Below the pieces are notes generated by a model. It saw only the letters and a list, made by a program, of their open reading frames with translations. It was not told the origin of the DNA and did not search any database. Of a stretch of 64,000 nt of DNA, positions 1 through 10,436 are shown piece by piece. The DNA lies in contig DAOTRE010000002.1 of NCBI GenBank assembly GCA_030036605.1, positions 139,710-203,709 on the forward strand, given 5' to 3'. Each line of letters starts with the position of its first letter. Positions within the stretch are counted from its first letter, which is position 1. The position numbers and the translations under genes were made by a program. This DNA comes from Candidatus Megaera endosymbiont of Nemacystus decipiens. Lineage in GTDB: Bacteria > Pseudomonadota > Alphaproteobacteria > Rickettsiales > Rickettsiaceae.

Positions 1-609
1 GAAGAGCAAAAGCTAAATTATAACCCACCTATCAGTATTATTATTGAGTCAATAAGTACTGTAAATAAACAGCTTCGAATAGGTCAATATTTTTTCTCAG
101 ACATAAAAAAAGAAGGCATTTTACTATATGATGGCGGCAATCATGAATTATCAGAACCTGCTGAATTAAATAAAGACGAAGTTAGGGAAATTGCACAAGA
201 TGATTATAATTATTGGTATAAAAGAGGAACTGAGTTTTTTGATGTACATTTTTATGTTTTTGAAAGAAAACAACCTGCTATCGCTGCATTTTTATTGCAT
301 CAATCAACAGAAAGTTTTTATAATGCAATCTTATTAGTATTTACTGGTTACAAACCAAAAACACATGATATTGAAACATTGAAAGGTATGGTAAGTAGCT
401 ATCACGAAGATTTATTGAAAATCTTCCACTCTGATACGCCAGAGCAGACAAGGTGCTTTGAATTATTGAGGGATGCATATGTTGAAGCACGTTATAATAA
501 AAACTACAAAATTACTGAAGAGCAATTAAACTATTTAACTGCAAGAGTAGAAAAACTAAAAAATATCACAGAAAGAATTTGCTTAGCAAAAATAGAGAGT
601 TATAGATAG
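1..609 (+). CDS. HEPN domain protein, C-terminal part (likely nucleotidyltransferase-HEPN fusion), 5' truncated by window edge
   Basis: Frame 1 is open from base 1 to the stop at 609; translation ...DDYNYWYKRGTEFFDVHFYVFERKQPAIAAFLLHQSTESFYNAILLVFTGYKPKTHDI... and ARYNKNYKIT resembles HEPN (pfam05168-like) domains. Confidence 0.75.
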   Translation, partial: EEQKLNYNPPISIIIESISTVNKQLRIGQYFFSDIKKEGILLYDGGNHELSEPAELNKDEVREIAQDDYNYWYKRGTEFFDVHFYVFERKQPAIAAFLLHQSTESFYNAILLVFTGYKPKTHDIETLKGMVSSYHEDLLKIFHSDTPEQTRCFELLRDAYVEARYNKNYKITEEQLNYLTARVEKLKNITERICLAKIESYR

Positions 610-770
610 CCCTCAAGGTGCCCACCGTACTCGATTTTTCGTCTGTAACGCTTGCCTCTTTTTTAAATAACGATATTGATTACTTACTATAACATCAGTT
701 CCTGAAACTGTACACCAGAATTTAATCGTCCCCGCTCATCAATAACTTAAATCTACATCAATACAGAATG

Positions 771-2969
771 CTATTCTTCTGGTAATAGTATATCTCTTTT
801 ACCTGCATGATTCGGTGAAGACAAAACACCTTTCCTTTCCATTTCCTCTACTAAATTAGCTGATTTATTATATCCAATTCTTAGGCTCCTTTGTATATAG
901 CTAATAGAGCATTTGCGCTGCGTTTTAACTATATTTAGTGCTTTACCATATAAGTCATCTTGTTGTGAGGAGTCTTCGATACTTGTTTCTTCATCATCAG
1001 AAGATTCGGTTATAGCTGACACATATTCTGGATTACCTGTAGTTTTAAGAAAATTTGTAACTTTTTCTACTTCACTATCGTCTACAAATGGACCGTGTAC
1101 TCTAAGTATTCTAGAGCTGTTGCCCATATAGAGCATATCACCCATACCTAGTAGTTGTTCCGAACCTTGTTCCCCAATAATAGTGCGGCTGTCAATTTTA
1201 GATGTTACTTTAAAGCTTATTCTGCTAGGAAAATTAGCTTTAATAACACCTGTAATGACATCTACAGAAGGTCTTTGTGTAGCCATGATAATATGTATGC
1301 CAGCAGCTCTCGCCATTTGAGCTAACCTTTGTACAGAGGTTTCAATATCTTTACCAGCTACAAGCATCAGGTCTGCCATTTCATCAACAATTACTACAAT
1401 AAAAGGCATTTTTGTTGTATCAATTGGTACAGTTTCAAAAACAGGGTCCCCAGTTTCTGGATCAAATCCTGTTTGTATTTTTCGCTCTAAGGTTTGACCC
1501 CTACTTATTGCATCTCGTATTTTTGTATTATAATTTGTAATATTACGAACGCCCAGATGGGACATAAGCCTGTACCTATTTTCCATTTCTTTTACTGCCC
1601 ATTTTAAAGCTACAACCGCTTTTGAGGGTTCGGTTACAACGGGAGTCATTAAATGTGGTATGTTATCGTAAGCAGATAATTCTAGCATTTTTGGATCAAT
1701 CATTATCATCTTACAGTCTTGTGGTGTATATCGGTATAGTAATGACATAATCATTGCATTAATTGCGACAGACTTACCAGACCCAGTAGTACCAGCAACA
1801 AGCAGGTGAGGCATTTTAGCTAAGTCTGCTACCATAGGCGTGCCACTTAAATCTTTCCCTAATATTATTGGAAGAGATATATTTGAGTTTTGGAATTCTT
1901 GGGTTTCAATTAATTCACGCAGGCGAAAAAACATTCTTTGTTTATTTGGCAGCTCAATACCAAGTGCATTCCTACCAGGTATGACAGCAATCCGAGTTGA
2001 AACAGCAGATAAGGAGCGAGCTATATCATCAGCTAATGATATAACACGAGAAGATTTTGTGCCTGCAGCAGGCTCAAATTCATACATAGTAACAACTGGC
2101 CCCTCCCTAGCGCTAAGAATATTTCCCTTTATTCCAAAGTCAGATAGAACGGCTAATAGTTGCTCAGATTTTTCGCCAAGCTCTTCTTGGGATTGAGGTT
2201 TGACTGTTGTATTTTTATCTAAAGACAGCAAATCAATTCCTGGAAGAGGTTTAGATATAGAAGGTGATTTTGTATTGTTTGTATTATATTTTCTTATCTT
2301 TTTGTGTTGTGTTGTTTTGATATCTAAAGAATTATCTTGAGTATCAAAACTTTCTTCTGTGTCGAAAAAATTATTATGATTATCAAAGAAACAAATTCTA
2401 TTTTTAATATTCAATTTACCAACTAATGAAGAAATTGCTTTCAGTATTTTTAACACAAAATATAAATATATTCTTCCGCTTATACCAAGTGCGGCATGTA
2501 GAGTTATTAGAGAAGTCAATAGCAGTACAGTTGATACGTAATGGAGATAAGGAACGAGGTAGATGTTATTCATAATAAAGTACAATACTCCAGATCCTAC
2601 TACCCCTCCTTCTAGATTGCTTATTTCATATAGACTTAAAGAGCAAGAGATGCTTATTATGGCAATAAACATCATAAAAATATGGAAGTATTTATGTTTC
2701 AGTTTACCATTTTTAAAAAGATAATATGACCAAAAACAAAAACATAAAGGAATTATAAAGGATGAAAAACCGATTAGTTGATACATTAAATCTGCGATGT
2801 ACGATCCGGGGTAGGATAAAATATTCTCAGGTAAATTATCAGTGACAAGATTAAAAGAGGGATCAGTAGATTTATATGTTATCAGAAGCCCAGTTGTAAA
2901 AAAAGCTATAAGTAGTAGTATTGTAGCCCTGAACTTATTATTGTTTAAAACACGGACCAAGTATTGCAT
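771..2969 (-). CDS. ftsK: DNA translocase FtsK/SpoIIIE
   Basis: N-terminal TM segments; Walker A AGTTGSGKSVAINAMI; C-terminal gamma winged helix (SISYIQRSLRIGYNKSANLVEEME). Confidence 0.97.
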   Translation of the reverse strand: MQYLVRVLNNNKFRATILLLIAFFTTGLLITYKSTDPSFNLVTDNLPENILSYPGSYIADLMYQLIGFSSFIIPLCFCFWSYYLFKNGKLKHKYFHIFMMFIAIISISCSLSLYEISNLEGGVVGSGVLYFIMNNIYLVPYLHYVSTVLLLTSLITLHAALGISGRIYLYFVLKILKAISSLVGKLNIKNRICFFDNHNNFFDTEESFDTQDNSLDIKTTQHKKIRKYNTNNTKSPSISKPLPGIDLLSLDKNTTVKPQSQEELGEKSEQLLAVLSDFGIKGNILSAREGPVVTMYEFEPAAGTKSSRVISLADDIARSLSAVSTRIAVIPGRNALGIELPNKQRMFFRLRELIETQEFQNSNISLPIILGKDLSGTPMVADLAKMPHLLVAGTTGSGKSVAINAMIMSLLYRYTPQDCKMIMIDPKMLELSAYDNIPHLMTPVVTEPSKAVVALKWAVKEMENRYRLMSHLGVRNITNYNTKIRDAISRGQTLERKIQTGFDPETGDPVFETVPIDTTKMPFIVVIVDEMADLMLVAGKDIETSVQRLAQMARAAGIHIIMATQRPSVDVITGVIKANFPSRISFKVTSKIDSRTIIGEQGSEQLLGMGDMLYMGNSSRILRVHGPFVDDSEVEKVTNFLKTTGNPEYVSAITESSDDEETSIEDSSQQDDLYGKALNIVKTQRKCSISYIQRSLRIGYNKSANLVEEMERKGVLSSPNHAGKRDILLPEE

Positions 2970-3040
2970 ATAGATACATCGCTAACTATTTAAAATTTTA
3001 TTATATTTGTGGATTAAGAGTTGATCAAGAGAATAGGGGG

Positions 3041-3379
3041 CTAAACATTAAATGAACTACCACAACCACATTTTGCTTTTTCATTTGGATTAGTAAATGT
3101 AAATCCAGATTTGAATTCTTCTTCTATGTAGTCCATTTCTGTACCAAGGAGATACATCAGTGCTTTGGGATCTATAAAAATTGTTAGTCCTTTATATTCT
3201 ATTACTTCATCAAACTGATTCTTCTGATCAGCGTATTCAACATAATACTTTAAACCAGAGCAACCACCAGACTTGACTCCGATTCTGATGCCTGCAGCTG
3301 GTTTTTCCCTTTGTTTCAAAAGCAATTGAATTTGATTCACTGCTGCATCAGTTAATGACATTACAGCTTTTTGGGGCAT
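3041..3379 (-). CDS. iscA: Iron-sulfur cluster assembly protein IscA
   Basis: A-type carrier with SGGCSGLKY and CGCGSSF cysteines. Confidence 0.95.
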   Translation of the reverse strand: MPQKAVMSLTDAAVNQIQLLLKQREKPAAGIRIGVKSGGCSGLKYYVEYADQKNQFDEVIEYKGLTIFIDPKALMYLLGTEMDYIEEEFKSGFTFTNPNEKAKCGCGSSFNV

Positions 3380-3756
3380 TATTTTTTGTCTTTATAATTG
3401 GTAATAGCAGCTCTAATAGCGTCCTCAGCCAACATTGAACAGTGTAGTTTTACAGGAGGTAGTGATAAATGTTGTGCTATTTCAGTATTCTTAATTTCCA
3501 TAGCTTCTTCAACTTTCTTGCCTTTTACCCATTCACTGACTAATGAGCTGGAAGCAATAGCCGAACCACAACCAAATGCCTTAAATTTTGCATCAGTTAT
3601 AATTCCATCATCACTGACCTTGATTTGTAACTTTAATACATCACCACATGCCGGAGCGCCAACTAAACCTGTCCCCACAGACTTGTCGCTTTTATCAAAA
3701 CTACCAACGTTTCGTGGATTTTCATAGTGATCTATAACTTCTTTGCTGTATGCCAT
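3379..3756 (-). CDS. iscU: Fe-S cluster scaffold IscU (likely start MAYSKEV at 3756; track ORF extends to 3810)
   Basis: MAYSKEVIDHYENPRNVG..GAPACGDV..FGCGSAIASSS..LHCSMLAE. Confidence 0.96.
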   Translation of the reverse strand: MAYSKEVIDHYENPRNVGSFDKSDKSVGTGLVGAPACGDVLKLQIKVSDDGIITDAKFKAFGCGSAIASSSLVSEWVKGKKVEEAMEIKNTEIAQHLSLPPVKLHCSMLAEDAIRAAITNYKDKK

Positions 3757-3781
3757 AATAATTACCTTTAATTTTATTTTA

Positions 3782-5038
3782 TTAGTGAGTTGACCATTTG
3801 ATTTCTTCAAGCTTTATACCTTCTTGAACCATTTCCCATAGAGGACTTAAAGCACGCAACTTATTAATTTTTGATAATACCAACTGCGCTGCATATTCTA
3901 CTTCTTCTGTAGTAGTAAAACGACCAAAACCAAATCTAATTGATGTATGCGCCATTGCATCATCAACTCCTAGAGCTCTAAGAACATAAGAAGGTTCCAA
4001 AGATGACGAAGTGCATGCTGAACCTGAAGACACAGCTAAATCTTTGATGGATAAAATCATTGACTCACCCTCTATATAAGAAAAGCTTAAATTAGCATTC
4101 CCTTTATATCTTTGATCTCTATCCCCGTTTAAAAATATATCTTTTGCATTTGATTGTATTGTATCAACAAAATTGTTGAAAAGTTTTTCTACATGCTCTT
4201 GATCTTTTTTCATTTCCTGGCTTGCAAGTTCCGCTGCCTTACCAAGACCAACTACAAGTGGTGTTGCTAGTGTGCCAGAACGAAACCCTCTTTCTTGTCC
4301 CCCACCATTGATAATTGGCAGTAAGCGCACTCTTGGTTTTCTTCTAATAAATATAGCTCCAATTCCTTTAGGTCCATATATTTTATGCCCTGATATGCTT
4401 GCAACATCAATATTGTATTTTTGTACATCTATTTCTATTTTGCCAAAAGCTTGGGCTATATCTGAATGGAAAAAAGCGCCTCTTTCTCTACAAATTTTTC
4501 CTATTTCTTCCAAAGGTTGTATTACGCCGATTTCATTGTTAACAGCCATTATAGATACTACAAGAGTGTTCTCCGACACGTGTTGTTTTAATAAGTCGAG
4601 ATCTACAATGCCATTACTTTCCACAGGTAAATATGTTACTTTGAAACCTTTTTGTTCTAAATGACGGCATGTGTCCAGCACGCATTTATGCTCTGTTTTC
4701 AAAGTAACGATGTGATTTCTTTTGCTTCCGTAAAAGTCTGCCAATCCTTTTAGAGCAAGATTATTTGATTCGGTAGCACCAGAAGTAAATATAATTTCTT
4801 TAGAAGTGGCTCCAATTAAGCCTGCCACTTGTTTTCTTGCAAGTTCACAGGCTTCTTCAGCTTCCCACGCATAAGAATGGCTACGAGAATGCGGGTTGCC
4901 AAATTTTTCACCAAAATATGGAATCATCGATTCTACAACCCTTGGATCGGTTTGTGTAGTAGCCTGATTATCAAGATAAATTGGCATTTTTTTTCCAGAA
5001 TTGATAAGATTTTGCCTTAATTGTTCTAAATGATCCAT
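3782..5038 (-). CDS. iscS: Cysteine desulfurase IscS
   Basis: PLP motif [35 protein letters not shown]. Confidence 0.96.
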   Translation of the reverse strand: MDHLEQLRQNLINSGKKMPIYLDNQATTQTDPRVVESMIPYFGEKFGNPHSRSHSYAWEAEEACELARKQVAGLIGATSKEIIFTSGATESNNLALKGLADFYGSKRNHIVTLKTEHKCVLDTCRHLEQKGFKVTYLPVESNGIVDLDLLKQHVSENTLVVSIMAVNNEIGVIQPLEEIGKICRERGAFFHSDIAQAFGKIEIDVQKYNIDVASISGHKIYGPKGIGAIFIRRKPRVRLLPIINGGGQERGFRSGTLATPLVVGLGKAAELASQEMKKDQEHVEKLFNNFVDTIQSNAKDIFLNGDRDQRYKGNANLSFSYIEGESMILSIKDLAVSSGSACTSSSLEPSYVLRALGVDDAMAHTSIRFGFGRFTTTEEVEYAAQLVLSKINKLRALSPLWEMVQEGIKLEEIKWSTH

Positions 5039-5044
5039 AAAATA

Positions 5045-6163
5045 CTAACTCTCTTTATTTATTTTTTTGTATATTTCTAAAAATTTTTCTACGTCTTGCT
5101 TACTGTTGCTCATTCCTAGAGAGATCCTAATTGCATAATTAAGGTCTTCCTTTTTATATTTCATTGCTGATAATACATGAGATTCCCCTACCTTTCCAGA
5201 GGAACACGCCGAACCGGAGCTTACGCATATATCGTTCATGTCGAGCGCAATGATTTGAAGTTGAGCAGGTAGCTTCTTGTTAATGAACAAACATGTATTA
5301 GGCAATCGAGGTTTATTTTTTCCTACGATATGAATATCATCAAAGTTAGTTATTAGTTGATTTTCAAGAAAACTGCGCAAACTTATTAAATGATTTTCTC
5401 TTTTTTTGAGTTCAGCCAAGGTTAGGTCAGAAGCTACTCCTAAAGCGACAATGCCCATTAAGTTTTCTGTTCCGGAACGGAGATTTTTTTCTTGGCCACC
5501 ACCAATGATGAGAGGTCTCATATCGAAAGAAGATTTGTATATTAATGCCCCACTGCCAACAATGCCACCAAATTTATGTGCAGAGATTGTTAAAAAATCT
5601 ACATCTAAATCGAGTATGTTTACAGGTATTTTGCCAATTGCTTGTACAGCATCAGTATGAATGCTAGCTTGGTATTTATGACAAATATCTGATATCTGTT
5701 TTATAGGTTGAATAATACCTGTTTCATTATTTGCTAGCATTACAGAAACAAGTTTCTTTCTAGAAGATGAATTGGAAAGCAAGAATTCTAAGTGATCGAA
5801 GTTTATTATTCCGTTTTCATCTACATTTATTAATTTCACATTGGAATATTTTTTACTAAAATCATAAACGGAATGATGTTCGATTGCAGAAACATAAATT
5901 TCATGTTCAATAAAGTTATTTATGACCATGTTATTAGCTTCAGTTCCAGAAGAAGTAAAAACAATGTTATAATTTTTTGTTGATTTGTTAAAGCCAAGCA
6001 ATTTAGCTAATGCGCTTCTAGCATGCTCTACCATAGATTTTCCACTTCTACCATATTTATGAATAGAAGAAGGATTTAGTGGTTTGTCTAAGGCGCAGCC
6101 AATATTCTCCTTGACTTTTAGGTGTACGTCTGTTGTTGAGTTATGATCTAAATATATTGTCAT
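5045..6163 (-). CDS. Second cysteine desulfurase family protein (NifS/IscS-like)
   Basis: YLDHNSTTDV, TISAHKFGGIVGSGALI, SSGSACSSGKVGESHVLSAM. Confidence 0.93.
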   Translation of the reverse strand: MTIYLDHNSTTDVHLKVKENIGCALDKPLNPSSIHKYGRSGKSMVEHARSALAKLLGFNKSTKNYNIVFTSSGTEANNMVINNFIEHEIYVSAIEHHSVYDFSKKYSNVKLINVDENGIINFDHLEFLLSNSSSRKKLVSVMLANNETGIIQPIKQISDICHKYQASIHTDAVQAIGKIPVNILDLDVDFLTISAHKFGGIVGSGALIYKSSFDMRPLIIGGGQEKNLRSGTENLMGIVALGVASDLTLAELKKRENHLISLRSFLENQLITNFDDIHIVGKNKPRLPNTCLFINKKLPAQLQIIALDMNDICVSSGSACSSGKVGESHVLSAMKYKKEDLNYAIRISLGMSNSKQDVEKFLEIYKKINKES

Positions 6164-6573
6164 ACAGTAAGTCGTCCTTCTACGATATCTTCAATAGAAA
6201 TAGTAGAAAAATATTTGCGAATCGAAAGGCTGAAACCTTTCCATACACTGTGTGTTTTGCAATGAACGCCATTTTTGCGGCAGTTCTTATCAACAGAGCA
6301 CCTAGTCATTTTGAGATTCTCACCCATCGCATCTATTATATTTTCTACAGTAATTTCTTTTGAATCAATGGATAGTTTGTAACCCCCTCCTGGACCCTTA
6401 GTGGCTGAAACTATATTTGCTTTTTTTAGTTTAAGAAAAATTTGTTCTAAATAACTTAAAGATATACCCTGTTTTTTTGATATTGTTGCAAGCGTGGTAG
6501 GTAGGTTATTTTTATTAGAAGCCACCTCAACTATTGCAATAACAGCATATTTACTCTTTGTAGTTAAAATCAT
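6160..6573 (-). CDS. iscR: Rrf2-family regulator, IscR (likely start MILTTKSKYA at 6573; track ORF extends to 6603)
   Basis: N-terminal wHTH typical of Rrf2, C-terminal Cys triad (TRCSVDKNCRKNGVHCKTHSVW), 4-nt overlap with the downstream desulfurase. Confidence 0.92.
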   Translation of the reverse strand: MILTTKSKYAVIAIVEVASNKNNLPTTLATISKKQGISLSYLEQIFLKLKKANIVSATKGPGGGYKLSIDSKEITVENIIDAMGENLKMTRCSVDKNCRKNGVHCKTHSVWKGFSLSIRKYFSTISIEDIVEGRLTV

Positions 6574-6615
6574 TTTATATACCTTAAATATAGGTTCTCT
6601 CATTTGTAAGTTATC

Positions 6616-6640
6616 TTAACCAACTAAAATAGTCAAGTAT
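6616..6640 (-). promoter_or_regulatory. IscR type-1-like operator overlapping a promoter upstream of iscR
   Basis: Minus strand ATACTTGACTATTTTAGTTGGTTAA, compared with the known enterobacterial type 1 consensus ATACCYGACTAWWWYAGTCRRGTAT; contains a TTGACT -35-like hexamer. Confidence 0.6.
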
Positions 6641-6685
6641 TTATTCTGTTAACAGTTTCTAAAATTGGAAGGGTTTTATCAAAAG

Positions 6686-7975
6686 CTATGATAATTTTTC
6701 TAAATCAGGAGTTTTAATTTCTTCGGCTTCTAGCTCTATTAAATCAGACTTAGATGTAAATAATTGTAAACGTTTTAAAGATTCTTGGCTTTTTTTAAGA
6801 GAGCTATCTATCCCCATACTATCTAATTTTTTGGCTTTGGTAAGGAAGTTTTTGTTGAAAGATGCAGCAAACTTGTCGTAATGATTTACAGTGCTGGAAA
6901 TACTGTTACCTAATTTCATTGCATGATCAGCCATTGATCCAACAGAAGAAATAAGCTTTTGAACTTCATCGATAATTTTAATGTTATTATCGTTAACTTG
7001 TTTCTCAGATATCTGAAACTTTGCAAAGGATAACATATTCATTATTCCAGAAGGGCCAACAGGAAATATGTTTAAGTTCCAGGCCTTATTTAAAAAATTC
7101 TTATCGGATTCAACTATTTTTTCCACCGCTTGTTCAGATGGTAAAAACATTAAAGTGATAGTGCTGACTTTGGTATTGTTTTTATCTTTTATGTATTTTT
7201 TGACAGAATCGGAGTAGTTTTTAGCTGCAAGCGACTTAAGGTGGGTATTCATAGATTTAGATAGATAAGAATTATCGCTATTTGGGTCCATTAAGAATTT
7301 TGAGGCTTTTGAATCTATAATCATCAGGCGTTCGTTAGGCAAAAAAACTACAGCATCTGGTCTTAATATGGAACTTTCGGATTCATTATTTACACTGTAT
7401 TGTAGACGAAAATCTATGTTATTTCTTAACCCGGAGGACTTTAATATATTTTCAAGAGTAATTTCAGCTAAGGCTCCTGCTCCCGAAGGTGAAAGCAGTG
7501 AGTTTTTAATAATATCTACCGTATCCTTAGATCCAACAATATCTTTATTTAAGGCGCTTACTATATTAGATATTCTTTCAAATTCTGAATTAAATTTAGA
7601 TATGGTTTGCTCAATATTTTTTTCGGATAATTTACGGGTCTCATGATTTTCTCTCTTGTGAAGTTCAATCAATTGATTCGATAACTTATTCCCTAAGTCA
7701 AAAAGTGCTGCTTTGGTTGCTTCTTTTGACTCTTCCTTTAATTTTTGAGATTCATTAAGCAGTCTATCTTGGCAGCGATTTTTCTCAGCTAATTTTTCAA
7801 GGTTACGAATTAATTCTATTTTTTCCTTAGAGATTACCTCGTGTTGGTTTGTAATATCACTAAGTTCTTGTAGGTATATCTCTTCTTTTATTTTTCTTTT
7901 AGCCCTATCAATTATTAAAAAAATAATTAACACTAATGAAAAGAGGATATAAGCTGTAGCAAGATAATATAGCAT
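6686..7975 (-). CDS. rmuC: DNA recombination protein RmuC
   Basis: N-terminal TM, coiled coil, then PDAVVFLPNERLMIIDSKAS nuclease-fold region. Confidence 0.92.
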   Translation of the reverse strand: MLYYLATAYILFSLVLIIFLIIDRAKRKIKEEIYLQELSDITNQHEVISKEKIELIRNLEKLAEKNRCQDRLLNESQKLKEESKEATKAALFDLGNKLSNQLIELHKRENHETRKLSEKNIEQTISKFNSEFERISNIVSALNKDIVGSKDTVDIIKNSLLSPSGAGALAEITLENILKSSGLRNNIDFRLQYSVNNESESSILRPDAVVFLPNERLMIIDSKASKFLMDPNSDNSYLSKSMNTHLKSLAAKNYSDSVKKYIKDKNNTKVSTITLMFLPSEQAVEKIVESDKNFLNKAWNLNIFPVGPSGIMNMLSFAKFQISEKQVNDNNIKIIDEVQKLISSVGSMADHAMKLGNSISSTVNHYDKFAASFNKNFLTKAKKLDSMGIDSSLKKSQESLKRLQLFTSKSDLIELEAEEIKTPDLEKLS

Positions 7976-7979
7976 AAGG

Positions 7980-8789
7980 TTATTTTACCCCAATAGCAGC
8001 TAAAAAGTCTCTTAACTCTTGACGTGCGGCAACGTGGGATAAGCTAAATGATCTGTCAAACCCTGTCTGGTTTAGGTCTAACAAAGTAAGGCCTGATAAA
8101 AATAATTCTCGGAATATAACTCTTTCACTAAAGCCAGGTGCAATTTTAAATGATATACGTTTTGCAAGCTTTTGCACTGCATCAGACACATTACGTTTAT
8201 TCAGAGCATCAATGTTACTTAAACGATTTCTCATAATAAACCACTCTATTGAACCACCATCTCTTGCTGCTCTTTCCATTTTTTGTTCCCATATCATTTG
8301 GCTATATATCGAAGGTGTTGACATATCAAGTTTGTCATGCGTAATTTTTGCTATCACATCCAAGTCAATAAAGCTATCATTGATTGGAGTGATAATAGTA
8401 TCAGCATGAGAATGCGCTAGGCGAGAATAATTAGAGTAACTACCGGGTGTGTCAATAACCACTGCATCGCAGGAATTTTTTATCTGATCAAAAATTTTAC
8501 AAAAATTATCTTTTTCTGATTTGTTTTTTTCAGATAAATTTTGATAATCAGATTCTTGTAAGACAAAATGCTGCGGTAGTAGGACGGGGCTTTGAGTGTT
8601 TTGATTATTATATTTAATTCTATTATTGATATAACTAGTAAGAGATTGCTGCCTTGAATCCGCATCCATGCTTACAACATTTTTGCCATTTGCAAGTAAG
8701 CCTGCAATCAGATGCATAGAGCAGGTTGTTTTCCCTGCTCCACCTTTCTCATTACCAATAACAAATACATGAGCTTTATTTAGGCTCAT
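7980..8789 (-). CDS. mipZ: ParA/MipZ-like division plane positioning ATPase
   Basis: MSLNKAHVFVIGNEKGGAGKTTCSMHLIAGLL deviant Walker A, DADSRQQSL; overlaps the end of pepA by 14 bp. Confidence 0.9.
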   Translation of the reverse strand: MSLNKAHVFVIGNEKGGAGKTTCSMHLIAGLLANGKNVVSMDADSRQQSLTSYINNRIKYNNQNTQSPVLLPQHFVLQESDYQNLSEKNKSEKDNFCKIFDQIKNSCDAVVIDTPGSYSNYSRLAHSHADTIITPINDSFIDLDVIAKITHDKLDMSTPSIYSQMIWEQKMERAARDGGSIEWFIMRNRLSNIDALNKRNVSDAVQKLAKRISFKIAPGFSERVIFRELFLSGLTLLDLNQTGFDRSFSLSHVAARQELRDFLAAIGVK

Positions 8790-10296
8790 AATAGTCCTGA
8801 ACAAATTGGTTCAACAAGCGGACGCCGAATCCAACTCCACCTTTTGGGCAAATCATATTTTTTCCCGTAGATTCCCACGCAACGCCTGCAATATCAAGAT
8901 GAGCCCATTTTATGCCATCATCTATAAAACGTTGAATAAAATGTGCTGCAGTCGAGCTGCCTGCTGCTCCACCACGACCAACAGTACTTATGTTTGCTAC
9001 ATCCGCAACAGATGATTTTAGCATATCGTCATAATCTTTATGTAGCGGCATCCTCCATAATTTTTCATTTGAAGCTATCGAAGAATTAAGAAGTTTTTCT
9101 GATAAATCTTCATCATTACAAAATAATCCACCATAAGTACTTGCCAGGGATATAACTATTGCACCAGTGAGTGTGGCAAGATCTATCACGCACTCAGGGT
9201 TATAATTTTTCTGCAGATATGTCACGCAGTCACATAAAACCAGTCTGCCTTCGGCATCAGTATTTAATACTTCTACGGTTTTACCAGACATTGTTTTAAC
9301 AACATCTCCTGGTCTTTGAGCGTTGCTTCCTGGCATATTTTCAACTAAGCCAACAACTCCAACAGCGTTTACCTTTGCAACGCGCATAGCAAGTGCTTTC
9401 ATAAGACCTACAACTGCAGCTGAACCACCCATGTCATATTTCATAGCATCCATATTCAAAGCAGGTTTTAGTGAAATACCACCAGTATCAAATGTTACAC
9501 CTTTCCCAACAAAACATAGAGGTTTATCCTCACTATTATCAGATCCTTTATACGACATTACTACCATTTTAGATTCGCGCGCAGAACCCTGTCCAACACC
9601 AAGTAAAGCGCCCATGCCAAGAGTTTGCATCTCGCGTTCTCCCAGCACTTCAACATCTATTTCAAGAGACTCAAATTCTTTGACAATAGATTCAGCATAA
9701 GTTTCTGGATATAATACGTTTGGAACTTCGCTGACAAGATCTCTGGCGTAGAAAACACCCGAAGCGATAGCCTTTTTCTTTTCAAATAGCTTGCGAGCTT
9801 GGTCGCTAAAATTGCCTGATATTAAAATCTTATTTATTGTGATGTTGTCTTCTTCTTTTTTAGTTTGATATTTGTCAAACTTATATGAGGCAAGGATGGC
9901 TCCACTGCCTACTAAAGCAGCAACTTCATCCTGGTTGAATTTACCTATAGAATTTGGTGTAATTATAGCAATGCCTTCTGATTTCAAGCTGCTCACTGCT
10001 GAATATATTTTACCACCCAATTCTTCAATTTGATATTCTAGTATATTTGAGTCATCTCCGCTGCTAATAACTATAATTTTTTTAGGATCAGAGTTTTGAT
10101 CTAGTACATCAAATGAAGTCACCTCAGCAAATTTTCCTTTAAATTTTGAGAAGCTTTTAATGGAGCGTGTAATAACATTATTAAATCTTTGGTCAACATC
10201 TAATATTGTCTGATCAAATTTTAACTGATCATTGACAAACATCACAATAACATCATTTAAATACACATCGCTAGCGTCAAAAGAAATATCTAACAT
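8776..10296 (-). CDS. pepA: Leucyl aminopeptidase
   Basis: M17 signature NTDAEGRLVLCD, VGKGVTFDTGGISLKPA. Confidence 0.97.
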   Translation of the reverse strand: MLDISFDASDVYLNDVIVMFVNDQLKFDQTILDVDQRFNNVITRSIKSFSKFKGKFAEVTSFDVLDQNSDPKKIIVISSGDDSNILEYQIEELGGKIYSAVSSLKSEGIAIITPNSIGKFNQDEVAALVGSGAILASYKFDKYQTKKEEDNITINKILISGNFSDQARKLFEKKKAIASGVFYARDLVSEVPNVLYPETYAESIVKEFESLEIDVEVLGEREMQTLGMGALLGVGQGSARESKMVVMSYKGSDNSEDKPLCFVGKGVTFDTGGISLKPALNMDAMKYDMGGSAAVVGLMKALAMRVAKVNAVGVVGLVENMPGSNAQRPGDVVKTMSGKTVEVLNTDAEGRLVLCDCVTYLQKNYNPECVIDLATLTGAIVISLASTYGGLFCNDEDLSEKLLNSSIASNEKLWRMPLHKDYDDMLKSSVADVANISTVGRGGAAGSSTAAHFIQRFIDDGIKWAHLDIAGVAWESTGKNMICPKGGVGFGVRLLNQFVQDYYEPK

Positions 10297-10436
10297 GTTA
10301 AATCCTCGTAATAAATTTATTTCCTAATATAATATACAGGGTAATCCCAGAGCAATTAGTTTGCAAGCGATTAATTATTGCTATTATAAAATAATAGTGC
10401 AATTTTATTAAACTAACAAAGAATGACAAGAAGATA

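Noticed and set aside
1840-2196. 118-aa plus-strand ORF
   Set aside because: Antisense to the ftsK coding region; no recognisable protein features.
4272-4664. 130-aa plus-strand ORF
   Set aside because: Antisense inside iscS; shadow ORF.
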